The notes under the pieces: model-generated
Databases searched by the model: none
Told to the model about the DNA's origin: nothing
Seen by the model: only the letters and a program-made list of their open reading frames with translations
Made by a program: the position numbers and the translations under genes
Part shown: positions 10,630 through 20,725 of the stretch, one piece after another
How the letters are laid out: each line of letters opens with the position of its first letter
Position numbering within the stretch: position 1 is the stretch's first letter
NCBI RefSeq assembly: GCF_029873635.1
Contig: NC_080420.1
Coordinates: forward strand, 120,784,719-120,848,718
Reading direction: 5' to 3'
DNA from: Malania oleifera
Taxonomy: Eukaryota; Streptophyta; Magnoliopsida; Santalales; Ximeniaceae
Length of the DNA stretch: 64,000 nt

Positions 10630-11400
10630 TAATAACTCTGGTAATGAGATGGATGATCTTGTGATTATGATATTATGATTTTATGTTTCCTACTGCTTAG
10701 ACTTCCGTTATGTGTTTCTGTTTTATTCCTAGTACCCACGAGTTCAGGTTGATCATGATCTGCTAGATTTATTATACTGATTTGTATTATTTAGGAAAAA
10801 ATATGTGTGAAAATTAAGCAGGTCGTTACATGGGATTTATTTGGCCCAGCGTGTCGCCCTAGGGAGCGCCGATATTATTTGTGAAAGAGAAAGATGGGTC
10901 GAGGAGAATGTGCATCGACTTTCGTGAAATTAACAAAGTGACTATCAAGAATAAATACGCGCCTCCCCACATCGATGATTTGTTTGATCAGCTACAGGAG
11001 ATACAGGTTTTCTCGAAGATAGATTTACGGTCTAGGTATCATCAGGTAAAGGTCAGAGCGGAGGATATTTCAAAGATAGCATTCATGACTCAGTATGGCC
11101 ACTACGAATTTTTGGTGATGCCGTTTGGACTAACAAATGCTTCTATAGTGTTTATGGATCAAATGAACTGGGTATTCCACCAGTATTTAGATTAGTTTGT
11201 GGTAGTGTTTATTGATGATACACTGATGTATTCAAAGAGCCCAGAGGAGCACAAGGAACATCTGAGGATAGTACTTTAGGTACTGAGGGAAAGGAAACTG
11301 TTTGCGAAATTCAAGAAGTGCGAGTTCTGGCTAGAGCAGGTTACCTTCCTTGGACATGTGGTCTCCAAGGGTGGTATCTCAGTGGATCTGAGTTAGATTG

Positions 11401-12075
11401 AGGTTGTAGTAGATTGGGTGCAACTAAAGAATGTGCAGGAAATTAGAAGTTTCCTGGGATTGGCTGGATACTACCGTAGGTTTGTTGATGGTTTTTATAA
11501 ATTGTCGAGTCCGTTGACAAGATTGACCAAGAAAGGGGTGAAATTTGAGTGGTCTAATGAATGTGAGCAAAGCTTCCAAGAGCTGAAGCAGCAGCTCATC
11601 ACTGCGCCAGTGTTGACGATTCCTTCGGGTGAAGAGGATTTCGTGATTTACAGTGACGCATCGCATAAAGGGCTCGACTGTGTTTTGATGCAGCAGGGGA
11701 GAGTGATAGCATATGCCTCACAATAGTTGAAATAATATGAGAAGAATTAGACTAATGATTTGGAGTTAGTAGCAGTGGTATACACACTAAAGATTTGGAG
11801 GCATTATCTCTATGGGAGTAGGTGTGAAATTTTTACTGATCATAAAAGTTTGAAATACTTTTTTACACAGAAAGAATTGAACATGAGGCAAAGAAGGTGG
11901 TTGGAGCTGATAAAAGATTATGACTACACCATCAGTTACCACCCGAGAAAGGCTAATGTGGTGGCTGATGTCTTAAGCTGAAAGTCAATGTGTGCATCAG
12001 TATCTGCATTGGAGATACAACATCTAGTTCAGATGGATCTGGAGAGACTGGGGATAGAACTCGTAGAGGGTGATT
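11401..12075 (+). pseudogene. RNase H domain of E1
   Basis: Follows RT directly. Visible blocks: [15 protein letters not shown] (RT connection), [18 protein letters not shown] (first catalytic Asp), a decayed [11 protein letters not shown] block with three stops around 11725-11755, then [36 protein letters not shown] and [16 protein letters not shown]. It ends with TGA in place of the CGA of LSRKS. The active form would degrade the RNA strand during cDNA synthesis. Confidence 0.88.
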
Positions 12076-13535
12076 ATTAGACATTTATAGCCAATCTGGT
12101 GTTGCAATCGACTTTATAAGAAAGAATTATAGCGGCATAGAGGGGTGATGCAGAGTTGGTAGAGCTTATAGGAAGAGTACAAGATGGTCTGGAGGAGGAT
12201 TTTAGTATCTCGGATGATGGGGTCTTGAGCTTTTGTACCAAGTTATGTGTATCTACTAATCTTGAGATTAAGAAAGTAATTCTAGAAGAAGTGCACCGAT
12301 CCTTGTATACGTACATCCAGGTAGCACTTAAATGTATAGGGATTTTCGGGAATCCTTTTGGTGGAGTGGAATGAAAAGAGAATTTTCTGAGTTTGTAGCA
12401 CAATGTTTGACATGCCAGCAGATGAAAGCTGAATATCAGAGACCGGTGGGTTCATTGCAGCCACTGTATATTCCTGAGTGGAAGTGGGAGCATATAGCGA
12501 TGGATTTTGTCACTGGATTACTGCCGGCATTGCATGGACAAGACACCATTTGGGTAGTGGTAGATCGACTTACGAAGACTGCCCATTTTCTGCTTTCAGA
12601 GTAAACTACTCCTTAAACAGATTGACAGAGTTATACATTCAGGAGATAGTGAGAATGCATAGCGTGCTAGTGTCCATAGTTTCATATCGAGACCCACGAT
12701 TTACATCCCATTTTTGAAGGAGTTTGTAGGAGGCCATGGGTTCTCAGTTGTCATTTAGCACAACATTCCATCCTCAGAGAGATGGGCATACGGTGAGAAC
12801 GATATAGATATTAGAGGATATGCTATGTGCATGTGTGCTGGACTTTGGAGGTGGTTGGATACGATTTATTCCATTGGTAGAGTTTGCGTATAATAACAGC
12901 TATCAGGCCAGTATTCGGATGATACCATTTAAGGCATTGTATGGTAGGAGATGCCAATCCCCATTATACTGGGATAAGATTGGGGAGAGACATATATTGG
13001 GGCCAGAGCCGATATAGCAGACTCAGGATAAAGTCAGACTTATCAGGGATAAGATCATAACAACGCAGAGTAAGAGTTATGCAGATACTCGCCGACAAGA
13101 GTTTGAGTTTGACGTTAGAGATCACGTCTTTTTGAAGGTGGCACCGCTATGAGATTTGGGAGGAAGGGCAAGCTAAGCTCTAGATATATTAGACCATTCG
13201 AGATTCTTGAAAGAGTGGGTCTAGTTTCCTATAGGTTGGCGCTACTTCCAGTTTTGTTGAGAATTCACGACGTATTTCATGTTTTCATATTAAGGAAATA
13301 CGTTCCAGATCCCTCCCATATGATTAGATATGAGGTACTGGAGCTCAGTGATGCTTTGTCTTATGAAGAAGCACCAGTTCGGATTTTGGATTGGAAAGAA
13401 CAAGAACTATGTACGAAAAGCATACCACTGGTAAAAGTTCTGTGGCGTAATCACGCAATAGAGGAAGCTTCTTAGGAATCAAAGGATCAGATGCGTCAAG
13501 GATACCCACAACTGTTTGGTGGGAACCAGGGTTAA
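12076..13535 (+). pseudogene. Integrase and chromodomain of E1, decayed
   Basis: HHCC zinc-finger remnants (CLTCQQMKAE) at about 12405, then the catalytic core with MDFVTGLLPALHG (first Asp) and VVVDRLTKTAHF. The second catalytic Asp of the SDRDPRF motif is Tyr (codon TAT, 12685-12687), and the Glu motif reads VRTI instead of ERTI. The GPY/F-like region and a chromodomain-type tail (VRILDWKEQELCTKSIPLVK ... VLWRNHAIEEAS) follow; the TAA at 13533 ends the polyprotein after YPQLFGG. Chromodomains of this type are thought to direct integration to heterochromatin. Several stops and frameshifts; non-functional. Confidence 0.88.
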
Positions 13536-13632
13536 GTTATGTAATAAAATGTGTATAGTATAGGTAGTGTTTTGGTTTTAATGGTTTTGGGGAGAATTTT
13601 CTTTCAATGGTTGTAATCTCCCAGAACCCCTA

Positions 13633-13751
13633 TGTAACCACGGTATTCCTCCGCCATAAGTGAGGGTGATTAATAAAATGGTGGTGTTTTTCTTTAAAAA
13701 TGGAAATGTGGTAATGAAAAATTTCAAGAACAAAATTTTATGAGGGGAGAA
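13633..13751 (+). promoter_or_regulatory. Conserved 3' box and polypurine tract of E1
   Basis: A box starting TGTAACCACGG and ending CCGCCATAAGTGAGGG lies at 13633-13666, with AATAAA at 13672. The same box is present in E0 (55714), E2 (15905-15938, minus), E5 (36328-36361, minus), E6 (45884-45916, minus) and, surprisingly, the LINE at 63609. The purine run TGAGGGGAGAA (13741-13751) directly before the LTR is the plus-strand priming tract. Confidence 0.75.
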
Positions 13752-13855
13752 TGTAGAGGCTCGGGGAAATTAAATTAATAAAGTAATAAAATAAATGAAA
13801 GAGAAGGGAATTTTTAAAAAGGAGAGAAAACAGGGCTTGGTCGACGAACATAAGG
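13752..13855 (+). repeat. 3' LTR of E1, segment 1
   Basis: Begins TGTAGAGGCTCGGGG right after the polypurine tract. It is cut at 13855 by E2 and continues at 28828: GTCGACGAACATAAGG here, GTCTTCATCAACG there, both in the palindrome-rich U3. Confidence 0.85.
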
Positions 13856-14580
13856 TGTCATGCCCCGAACTTGCAAGTGGGTCCTAGGAGTGAATATAGT
13901 AGCCTAACTTGTATTTGTATCAATTAAAACATACATGATACTACTCTGAATGAGGGTTCGACCCCGTGGGGTACACGTAAACCCTATACACATTCATATA
14001 CATATCATACTCATCAAATATGCAGCGAAAATGTTCTTTTTATACATACATCATACCATACTAGAGTCTATACTGAACTAGAATATACATTCCCAAAATT
14101 ACAGTGCATACTTCGGGTGTCTACAAAAACCAACCATGACAACCCGGTTACAAAACTCGTACTTACACAGGTACTAAACGCAGCTAATCGACACCCTCGC
14201 TTCCAAATGCTAGGATGCTAGTTTCGGCTACCTGAAGGGCCTAAAAAAACATTTATATATTCGAGGTGAGACACTTGTCAGTAAGGAAGAAAGAAGGTTA
14301 TATCAGTGTGTGGCATACAAGTGTTGTTTTGGTGTAAAACATAACACAATACAATACAGTATAATACAATTCCAGTATATTTCACAAATCTGTTCTAGTA
14401 CATACGATACCAAACATACAGTTAGTGTCGTCACACTCAAGTACCCGATACCCTACAATAACCAAAGCCTCACAACGATATCGTTGCCAGTACGATGCAG
14501 CTCACACCCATTGGTGACCAGATGGAAAGAACAGGTGATATTTCAGACCCTCGGATATAGAGGCGGACACTCTCGCTTAC

Positions 14581-14775
14581 GGTAATTAGCCGAGACATGG
14601 TGTCAGTGTATGGTAATTAGCTGCCTCTAGTTGATTCAGCGTATCGTAATTAGCCGCCTCTAACTGATTCAGCGTATGGTAATTAGCCGCCCCGAACTGA
14701 TTTAAAAAACCTGGAACAATTTTGGAACTCATGTCCCTATACTCATCAGCGTACGGTAATTAGCTGCCCCTTGCT
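14581..14775 (-). repeat. Tandem array (GTATGGTAATTAGCCGCC) in E2 LTR
   Basis: Four to five units containing AGCGTACGGTAATTAGCCGC with spacers such as TCTAACTGATTC. The counterpart is at 27610-27760 in the other LTR. The unit is distinct from the GTACGGGC array of the E6 family, though both contain GTACGG. Confidence 0.75.
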
Positions 14776-15474
14776 GTTTTTACAAAACCTGGACCAATTT
14801 TACATACAACAGTTCATTCCACACTTATTTGGTATACAACAAATCGTATCATTTTCAGTTCAAGAATAGAGTTTAACACAAGTATGGGTATAGGCATCTC
14901 AATACTACAATTTTAATACAACATATGATTTCTCAAAAAAATAGAGATGATACCCGAAACCCCTAAATTTTATCGAAAACTATAACTCGAAAATTCAGCA
15001 TTTTCACCTGATAGATTTTCCCAAATAAGTAATCAAAACATACATACGATCGTAAACTATAGGTTTATCGATCCTGATTTCAAAAATAACCGATATAAAC
15101 AGAATCCCCTTACCTTTTCCTGAATACTAAAATACGAACTATACGGCTCCAAAACTACAAATCGAGTCACCAAAACCTACACAACGAAGAACTATACTTC
15201 ATTATAATGATTACTACTACGCATATTCCTAAACGAAACTAAAATCAGACCCTTACCTCGGTTTTGGGTCAAAACCCTAAAATCCTTGAAACAACTTTCC
15301 GATTCGCTAAAACCGTAAAGATTCCTCCCCTTATCCCTGCAATAACATCAGATTGTTGAATCAAGCGACAAACAGCAAAGAATCAAAGAGAGAAGAAGAT
15401 GTTTCACTGGTTCTAGAGAGAGAGAGAGAGAGAGAGAGTTTGAGGCTTCTTAGCAACTAATCAAGAGAAATTAA

Positions 15475-15482
15475 TATTTATA
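15475..15482 (-). promoter_or_regulatory. TATA box of E2 3' LTR
   Basis: TATAAATA on the minus strand, between the palindrome cluster (right) and the (CT)n leader tract (left). The counterpart in the 5' LTR is at 28540-28547. Confidence 0.65.
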
Positions 15483-16059
15483 GCCCCTTTGACTCGGCTA
15501 ACCTCGTCGATGAGATGGCGCCTTCGTCAACGAATCATCCATACATTTCTTCAACAAACTGGCTCCTTCGGCGACGAACCCTATTCCAATATTTTACAAC
15601 ACGTTCGGTATCTCTTCGTTGATGAGGCTCTGAATTTTGGCGACGAAGAGTATGAGGGCCTTTGTTGACGAGGACAATGGCTTCGTGGACAAAGCCTACA
15701 AAATTTACCTTTATACCCTTTCTCATTTATTCAATCTACATATCTCGGGCCGGGTTCTTACAACATCCTCTCCTTACAAAAACTTTGTCCTCGAAATTTG
15801 CAATCTCTCATTTACCTAGTCATCTACATACCTATACGTATACCTGACTCTTAGGAAGAGCCCGCGGCCACCCACATAGCAGCCCCGTCCCAAATACATA
15901 CATACCCTCACTTATGGCAGAGGAATACCATGGTTACATACATATGTTGTCTCGGGAGCTCACAATATTACAAAACTCTCCCAAAGACTAACCACGCAAT
16001 ACTACTATGATAAAATAGCATTACATACATACATACATACCCATACCGACCATGATATC

Positions 16060-18320
16060 AAAACTACTATGCAGAACAACTGCAGATATTTCTGGAGTAT
16101 TTCCATTTCTAACTCCTAAGAAGCTTCCTTAGCCGCGTGATTCCGCCACTGTACCTTCACTAACGGTATCTCCTTGGTACGCAACTTCAAAACTTTATGG
16201 TCCAAAATCTGAACGGGTATCTCCTCAAACGCCAAAGCATCCCCAATCTCTAAGGATTCGTAAATAATCACATGCGATGGATTCGGCACATACCTCCTTA
16301 ACATGGATACGTGAAATACATCATGGATCCTCGAGAGCGCAGGGGCTAGTGTAATCCTGTAGGCTACCGGACCCACTCACTCCAGTTCCTCGAATGGTCC
16401 GATATACCTCGGGCTTAGCTTGCCCTTCTTCCCAAATCTCATTACCCCTTTCATCGGAGCGATTCTCATAAATATCTTACCCCCAATCTCGAATTTCAAC
16501 TCATGACAGCAAACATCCGCTTAACTCTTCTGTCGACTCTGAACTGATTTAATCCTATCCCTGATCAACCTGACCTTGTCAGAAGCCTATTGTACGAGTT
16601 CGGGACCCAATACCTGCTGTTTAACAACCTCATTCCAATACAGAGGAGACCGACATCTTCGACCATACAGTGCCTCAAGTGGTGCCATCCTGATACTAGC
16701 TTGGAAGCTATTGTTATAGGAAAACTCCACCAATGGTAGAAACTGAAACCAACTACCACCGAAGTCTAATACAAAAGCCCATAACATATCCTCCAAGATC
16801 TGTATCATCCTCTCTGACTGTCCATTAGTCTGGGGGTGGAACGCTGTACTGAAAGTAAGCTTTGTCCCTAGTGCCTCCTACAAACTCTTTTAGAATCGAG
16901 AAGTGAATCTCGGGTCTTGATCTGAAACAATGGACACTGGTATCCTGTGCATTCTAACTATCTCTTGCACGTACAAACCTGGTAGCCTACTCAAAGAGTA
17001 GCTAACCTTCATCGGTATAAAGTGAGCATATTTGGTCAACCTGTCCATGATTACCCATATAGCATTCTGTTCGTGTAATGTTGATGGTAACCCAGTGACA
17101 AAGTCTATGCAGATATGCTCCCATTTCCACTCCGGGATACTCCATGACTACAACGGCCCTGTCGGCCTCTAATGTTTAGCCTTTACCTGCTGACACGTTA
17201 GACACTGTTCTACAAATCGAGCAATCTCCCGTTTCATGCCACTCCACCAGAAAGATTCGCGCAAATCCCTATACATCTTCATACTACCTGGATGTACCGT
17301 ATACAAAGAACGATGTGCCTCCTCCAGAATCCTCATCTTTATACCCTCGTCATTTGGAACACACAGCCTGGTCCGAAACCTCAGCACACCTCCCTCGGAG
17401 ATGTTAAAATTTGCAGTCAACCCTTGCTGCACTTTCTCCATAGTCTCAACTAACTCTGCATCATTAGCGTGCGCGACTTTAATCCTCTCAAATAATGTCG
17501 GCTAGATCACCAAGCTAACAATGAAAGCCTGATGATTACCATCCACCAACTCCACACCAAGACTTTCCAGATCCCATTTGATATGATGCTGACCTACTAC
17601 TGCAGAGACTGACACATGCTCTGACTTTCGACTGAACACATCGGCTATCATGTTAGCCTTCCCCGGGTTGTAGCTAATGGTGCAATCATAGTCCTTAATC
17701 AATTCAAGCCACATTCTCTGCCTCAAGTTTAACTCCTTCTGTGTGAAAAAGTATTTGAGGCTCTTGTGGTTCGTGAATATCTTACACTGTTCTCCATACA
17801 AATAGTGTCTCTAGATCTTCAATGCATATACTACTGTAGCCAACTCCAGATCATGCGTAGGGTAATTCTTCTTGTACTCTTTAAGTTGGTGAGAAACATA
17901 AGCAATTACTTTCCCCTGTTGCATCAGCACACATCCCAAACCCTTCAGCGATGTGTCGCTGTAAATCACAAAATCACCATTCTCAGATGGGATGGTTAAA
18001 ATCAGAGCAGTGACCAGTCGATGTTTCAAATCCTAGAAACTCTACTCGCACTCGTCGGTCTAATCAAATATCACACCCTTCCTCGTTAACTGTGTCAGAG
18101 GGCCAGACAACATAGAGAATCCCTCCACGAACCTCCGGTAATATCCAGCTAGTCCTAGGAAACTCCATTATCCTGCACACTATTTGGTTTCACCCAGTCA
18201 AGCACTGCTTCTATCTTACCATGATTAGATGAGATACCACCCTTTGACATGACATGGCCTAGAAATGTGATCTGATTCAGCGAGAACTTGCATTTCTTCA
18301 GCTTAGCATACAACTTAAGA
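16060..18320 (-). pseudogene. RT (3' part), RNase H, integrase and chromodomain of E2
   Basis: Minus-strand pol. From the right: KLYAK...CKF and FLGHVMSKGG of RT (18320-18230), a connection region, RNase H with [19 protein letters not shown] (about 17970), [17 protein letters not shown] and [16 protein letters not shown] (Asp kept), an integrase zinc finger (CLTCQQVKAKH near 17180), and the core with the second Asp intact (S-D-Q-D-P, about 16920). Then comes VEFSYNNSFQASIRMAPLEALYG and the chromodomain (VQILDHKVLKLRTKEIPLVK). Frames shift several times; a TAG replaces Trp in the terminal EEASW motif. It is truncated at its 5' end by E3. Confidence 0.88.
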
Positions 18321-18582
18321 ATAATGGTACTTAAAATAATAAGAGAAAGGGAAATGGGGAACAGAAACAGAAGGAGGCAGCAAGCTTCGTCGACGAACGC
18401 TTCACGTTCATTGACGACGTGGCACTATGAGATCATCGTCTATGGTGCATTTCATTGACGAGAAGATACCGAGAGGATGTTTTGGGTGACTATGAATTTC
18501 TTCGATGAAGGGGAGAATTCGTTGATGAATTTCCTCTTGACCTCGTCGACGAGGTGACGTGGCTTGTCGACGAAGCCCATAG

Positions 18583-18590
18583 TATAAATA
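18583..18590 (+). promoter_or_regulatory. TATA box of E3 LTR
   Basis: TATAAATA just after the last GTCGACGAAG palindrome and about 45 bases before the (CT)n tract, as in the sister LTRs. Confidence 0.75.
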
Positions 18591-18630
18591 GTGCAAAACT
18601 AAGTTTTTACGTAGAAAAATCAAAAAATCC

Positions 18631-18633
<3 letters not shown>

Positions 18634-18692
<59 letters not shown>
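18634..18692 (+). repeat. (CT)n microsatellite, 59 bp
   Basis: Uninterrupted CT repeats in the presumed 5' transcribed leader. Equivalent CT/GA tracts follow the TATA box in nearly all gypsy LTRs here (2875, 15415, 28408, 36063, 42870, 45411). Confidence 0.95.
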
Positions 18693-18695
<3 letters not shown>

Positions 18696-19384
18696 CTTAC
18701 GGTTTCTCTTTTCTTTCTCTTCGATTTTGGCCCCATTAGTCACCGGATCAACGATCTAAGGCCACCACGACGTTCATGGGGACGTTCTCTCCAAGTCTGC
18801 TGGAGCGGATCGTTGGTGGGACCGAGTCAAAATTCATCCCTGGATTAAGGTAAGGTTTTTTATGCAAAATTTGGTCTTACCGTAGTTATAGGAAATGATA
18901 TTCATGGAAAAATGCTGAAGTTTAGTTCTACGAATTGTCATTTTCAGGGTGCTAAACGGGGAACCTTGTGGGTGCAGGACCAGTGCATTTAGGGGGTTTA
19001 TTTTCAGTTTCAGGTAAGAGAATAAACTAAAGCAGTTATTTTCCATACAAATTATTATTATTTATCATCAAATTAATTTTCAGGAAAGCATGTACTATAT
19101 TTGTATATTATTAAAAAAATGCATATTTGGGAAAATACTATTATTATGTTAAGATGTATATATATATGTATGAAATGTCAGAAATTATGATTTTAGAATA
19201 TATTAATGCATTATTTTATACAACAATGTGTGGCATGAATATTATTTTTATGTGGAAAATATTGTGATATGGCAGTTTTACGAGTATAGTATGTTTTTAG
19301 AGATTATGAAATAATGCAGTACATTATGGTTTTTGAAATACATGATAAATGAATTATTTATTCAGAATGATATGCATGAAATAT

Positions 19385-19515
19385 ACGGCGCAAGACCGTG
19401 ATTGATAGCCGGCGCAAGGCCGTGTTTTACGTATGATTTTGGTGCAAGTCCGTATTTATGAAATGTTCGGCGCAAGGCCGCAGATATGAAAGAAATCGGT
19501 GCAAGGACGTATATA
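19385..19515 (+). repeat. Array of CGGCGCAAGGCCG units in E3 LTR
   Basis: Five degenerate units (CGGCGCAAGGCCG, TGGTGCAAGTCCG and similar) spaced about 25-30 bases. Each can pair CGGC with GCCG as a mini-hairpin. It lies in the same LTR position as the arrays of the other families. Confidence 0.75.
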
Positions 19516-20454
19516 TGCATGTATGTTATTACAGAAAATGCTATCAATATTTTTATATTAAACAAGTATATTATCATGTATTATATGTTATCAGAACCCT
19601 GATGATAGTTCAACTTAGTTATAGGAGCACGATACCATTGCTATACAGATCAGATATCTATGTTCAGACTTGTGCTAACCATCCCACAAGGGGGTGGGAG
19701 GTGGATAGTCGATGTGGCTTTTAGTGTAAAGTTGTAGACATCCACTTGGAAGTCCGGACCAAGGTGTGGCGGGCTCATCGTACTTACAGACATTTTTGAC
19801 TCAGTAGTGGTTGGTCAGCCATTGTCGGGTCCCGTCTTTGGGCTGCACAACTCGTCATGGGGGTAATACATGACATTAGTTAGTTATACATCCTGGGTAA
19901 AATTTCAGTATTATCAGTTATATCAGACATTTCATGATCAGTATGAATTATTAGAAATTATAAAAGTATATGATTATTCAATATGCTATGATGGATGTTT
20001 TCAGGTATATGAAATGTACTGTATATGTATAATTGTATAAAATATTCTTGTTGTCACAAAACTGTATTTAATTTATTTTCCCTTACTGAGAAGTGTCTCA
20101 CCCCCGAACATTAAATAATTTTCAGGAAACCCAGAAAGACCGGCGGATCGAGGCCGTCGTTGAGTATGTTGTGCTACCCCATTAGGAGGATAAGTTTGAA
20201 CTAGGATCAGACTATTTTGATGTGGGATCCTAGAGTTATTTTGTATTTTTAGGAGATTGTATATAAATACAGTGTTTTGGATTATGGTTAACTCTGGTAT
20301 TATGTCTTTTTGGTTATGAGAATGTAATTTACATTTACTGCTGTGTAGGTTTCCGCTGTGAATGTCAGATGAGTCCCCGTTACCCTCGGGTTCGGGTTGA
20401 CATTATTATTAAATAAGTTTTATTATATGACTAGATTAGCAGGTCGTTACAGTT

Positions 20455-20466
20455 TGGTATCAGAGC
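20455..20466 (+). other. Primer-binding site of E3
   Basis: TGGTATCAGAGC three bases after the LTR end, followed by the conserved CCTAGG...CTAGGTTCTGCAGAC motif. The leader continues to 20725, is split by E4, and resumes at 23237. Confidence 0.95.
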
Positions 20467-20725
20467 CTAGGATACTAGGTTCTGCAGACTCTAGAATGTA
20501 GCACTAATAATACCAGAGAAGTATCGATAATGATTCAGGTCCGGGTTGTGTACGTATCGTATAGAGCCTGACTTGTTTTCCGGTGGTTTGTGTGATTAAC
20601 TGGGGATTTGACGATTCAGGAAAGTCATGGTAAACTATCGTCAGGTTTAGGTACTCTGGGGAGGATTGAACCTTAAAATTCGAATCAGGGAGATGAATTA
20701 AATTAAGGATATATTAGTTGGATGA

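Larger units (their letters stand above)
6118..10830 (+). mobile_element. Solo LTR (gypsy) in E1 RT, itself interrupted
   Basis: Starts TGTAGTGACCC and ends GTTACA. Flanks gggga (6113-6117) and tggga (10831-10835) form a TSD with one mismatch. Net length without the inner LTR is about 2.03 kb. It has the GTCGAC palindrome array, TATA-like TATAAGC near 6390, a CT tract, the conserved leader (GATCGACGATCTGAAGCCACC), the GTACGGGC array, the TGAGA/TCTCA hairpin (7757-7770) and the AGCAGGTCGTTACA end. It is the same broad family as the E6 LTR. Confidence 0.9.
5785..11400 (+). pseudogene. Reverse transcriptase of E1, interrupted
   Basis: RT homology starts with LSGLPLEREVEFSIDSVPG at about 5965 and reaches LLDRG at 6117, where the solo LTR at 6118-10830 cuts it. 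It resumes exactly at 10836 ([11 protein letters not shown], then [18 protein letters not shown]). The catalytic block is FIDD at 11208-11219, the usual gypsy variant of YxDD. Stops include TAG for CAG at LDQFV (about 11193) and VLQVL (about 11277). The thumb continues with [16 protein letters not shown] would copy element RNA in virus-like particles; this copy is dead. Confidence 0.9.
13856..15762 (-). repeat. 3' LTR of E2
   Basis: 1907 bp, TGTCATGCCCCGAAC at the left and GGGTTCTTACA at the right. Read on the minus strand: U3 with GTCGAC palindromes (15500-15720), TATAAATA (15475-15482), (GA/CT)n at 15415-15438, AGGTAAG-type donors, a tandem array (14581-14775) and a variant hairpin TGAGA...TGTCA (14267-14281). 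It aligns along its length with 26894-28827. The polypurine tract lies just beyond, at about 15763-15782. Confidence 0.9.
18325..20451 (+). repeat. 5' LTR of E3
   Basis: About 2.1 kb ending AGCAGGTCGTTACA. Contains a GTCGAC palindrome cluster (18385-18575), TATA box, a 59-bp (CT)n tract, a conserved leader (GATCGTTGGTGGGACC, then AGGTAAGG at 18848), a CGGCGCAAGGCCG array, the block CAACTCGTCATGGGGGTAAT (about 19849) and the hairpin TGAGA...TCTCA at 20097-20110. Confidence 0.88.

Noticed and set aside
13856-13870. Start of a DNA transposon (TGTCATGCCCC)
   Set aside because: The matching right end and the 1.9-kb sister copy at 26894 identify it as the LTR of a reverse gypsy element.
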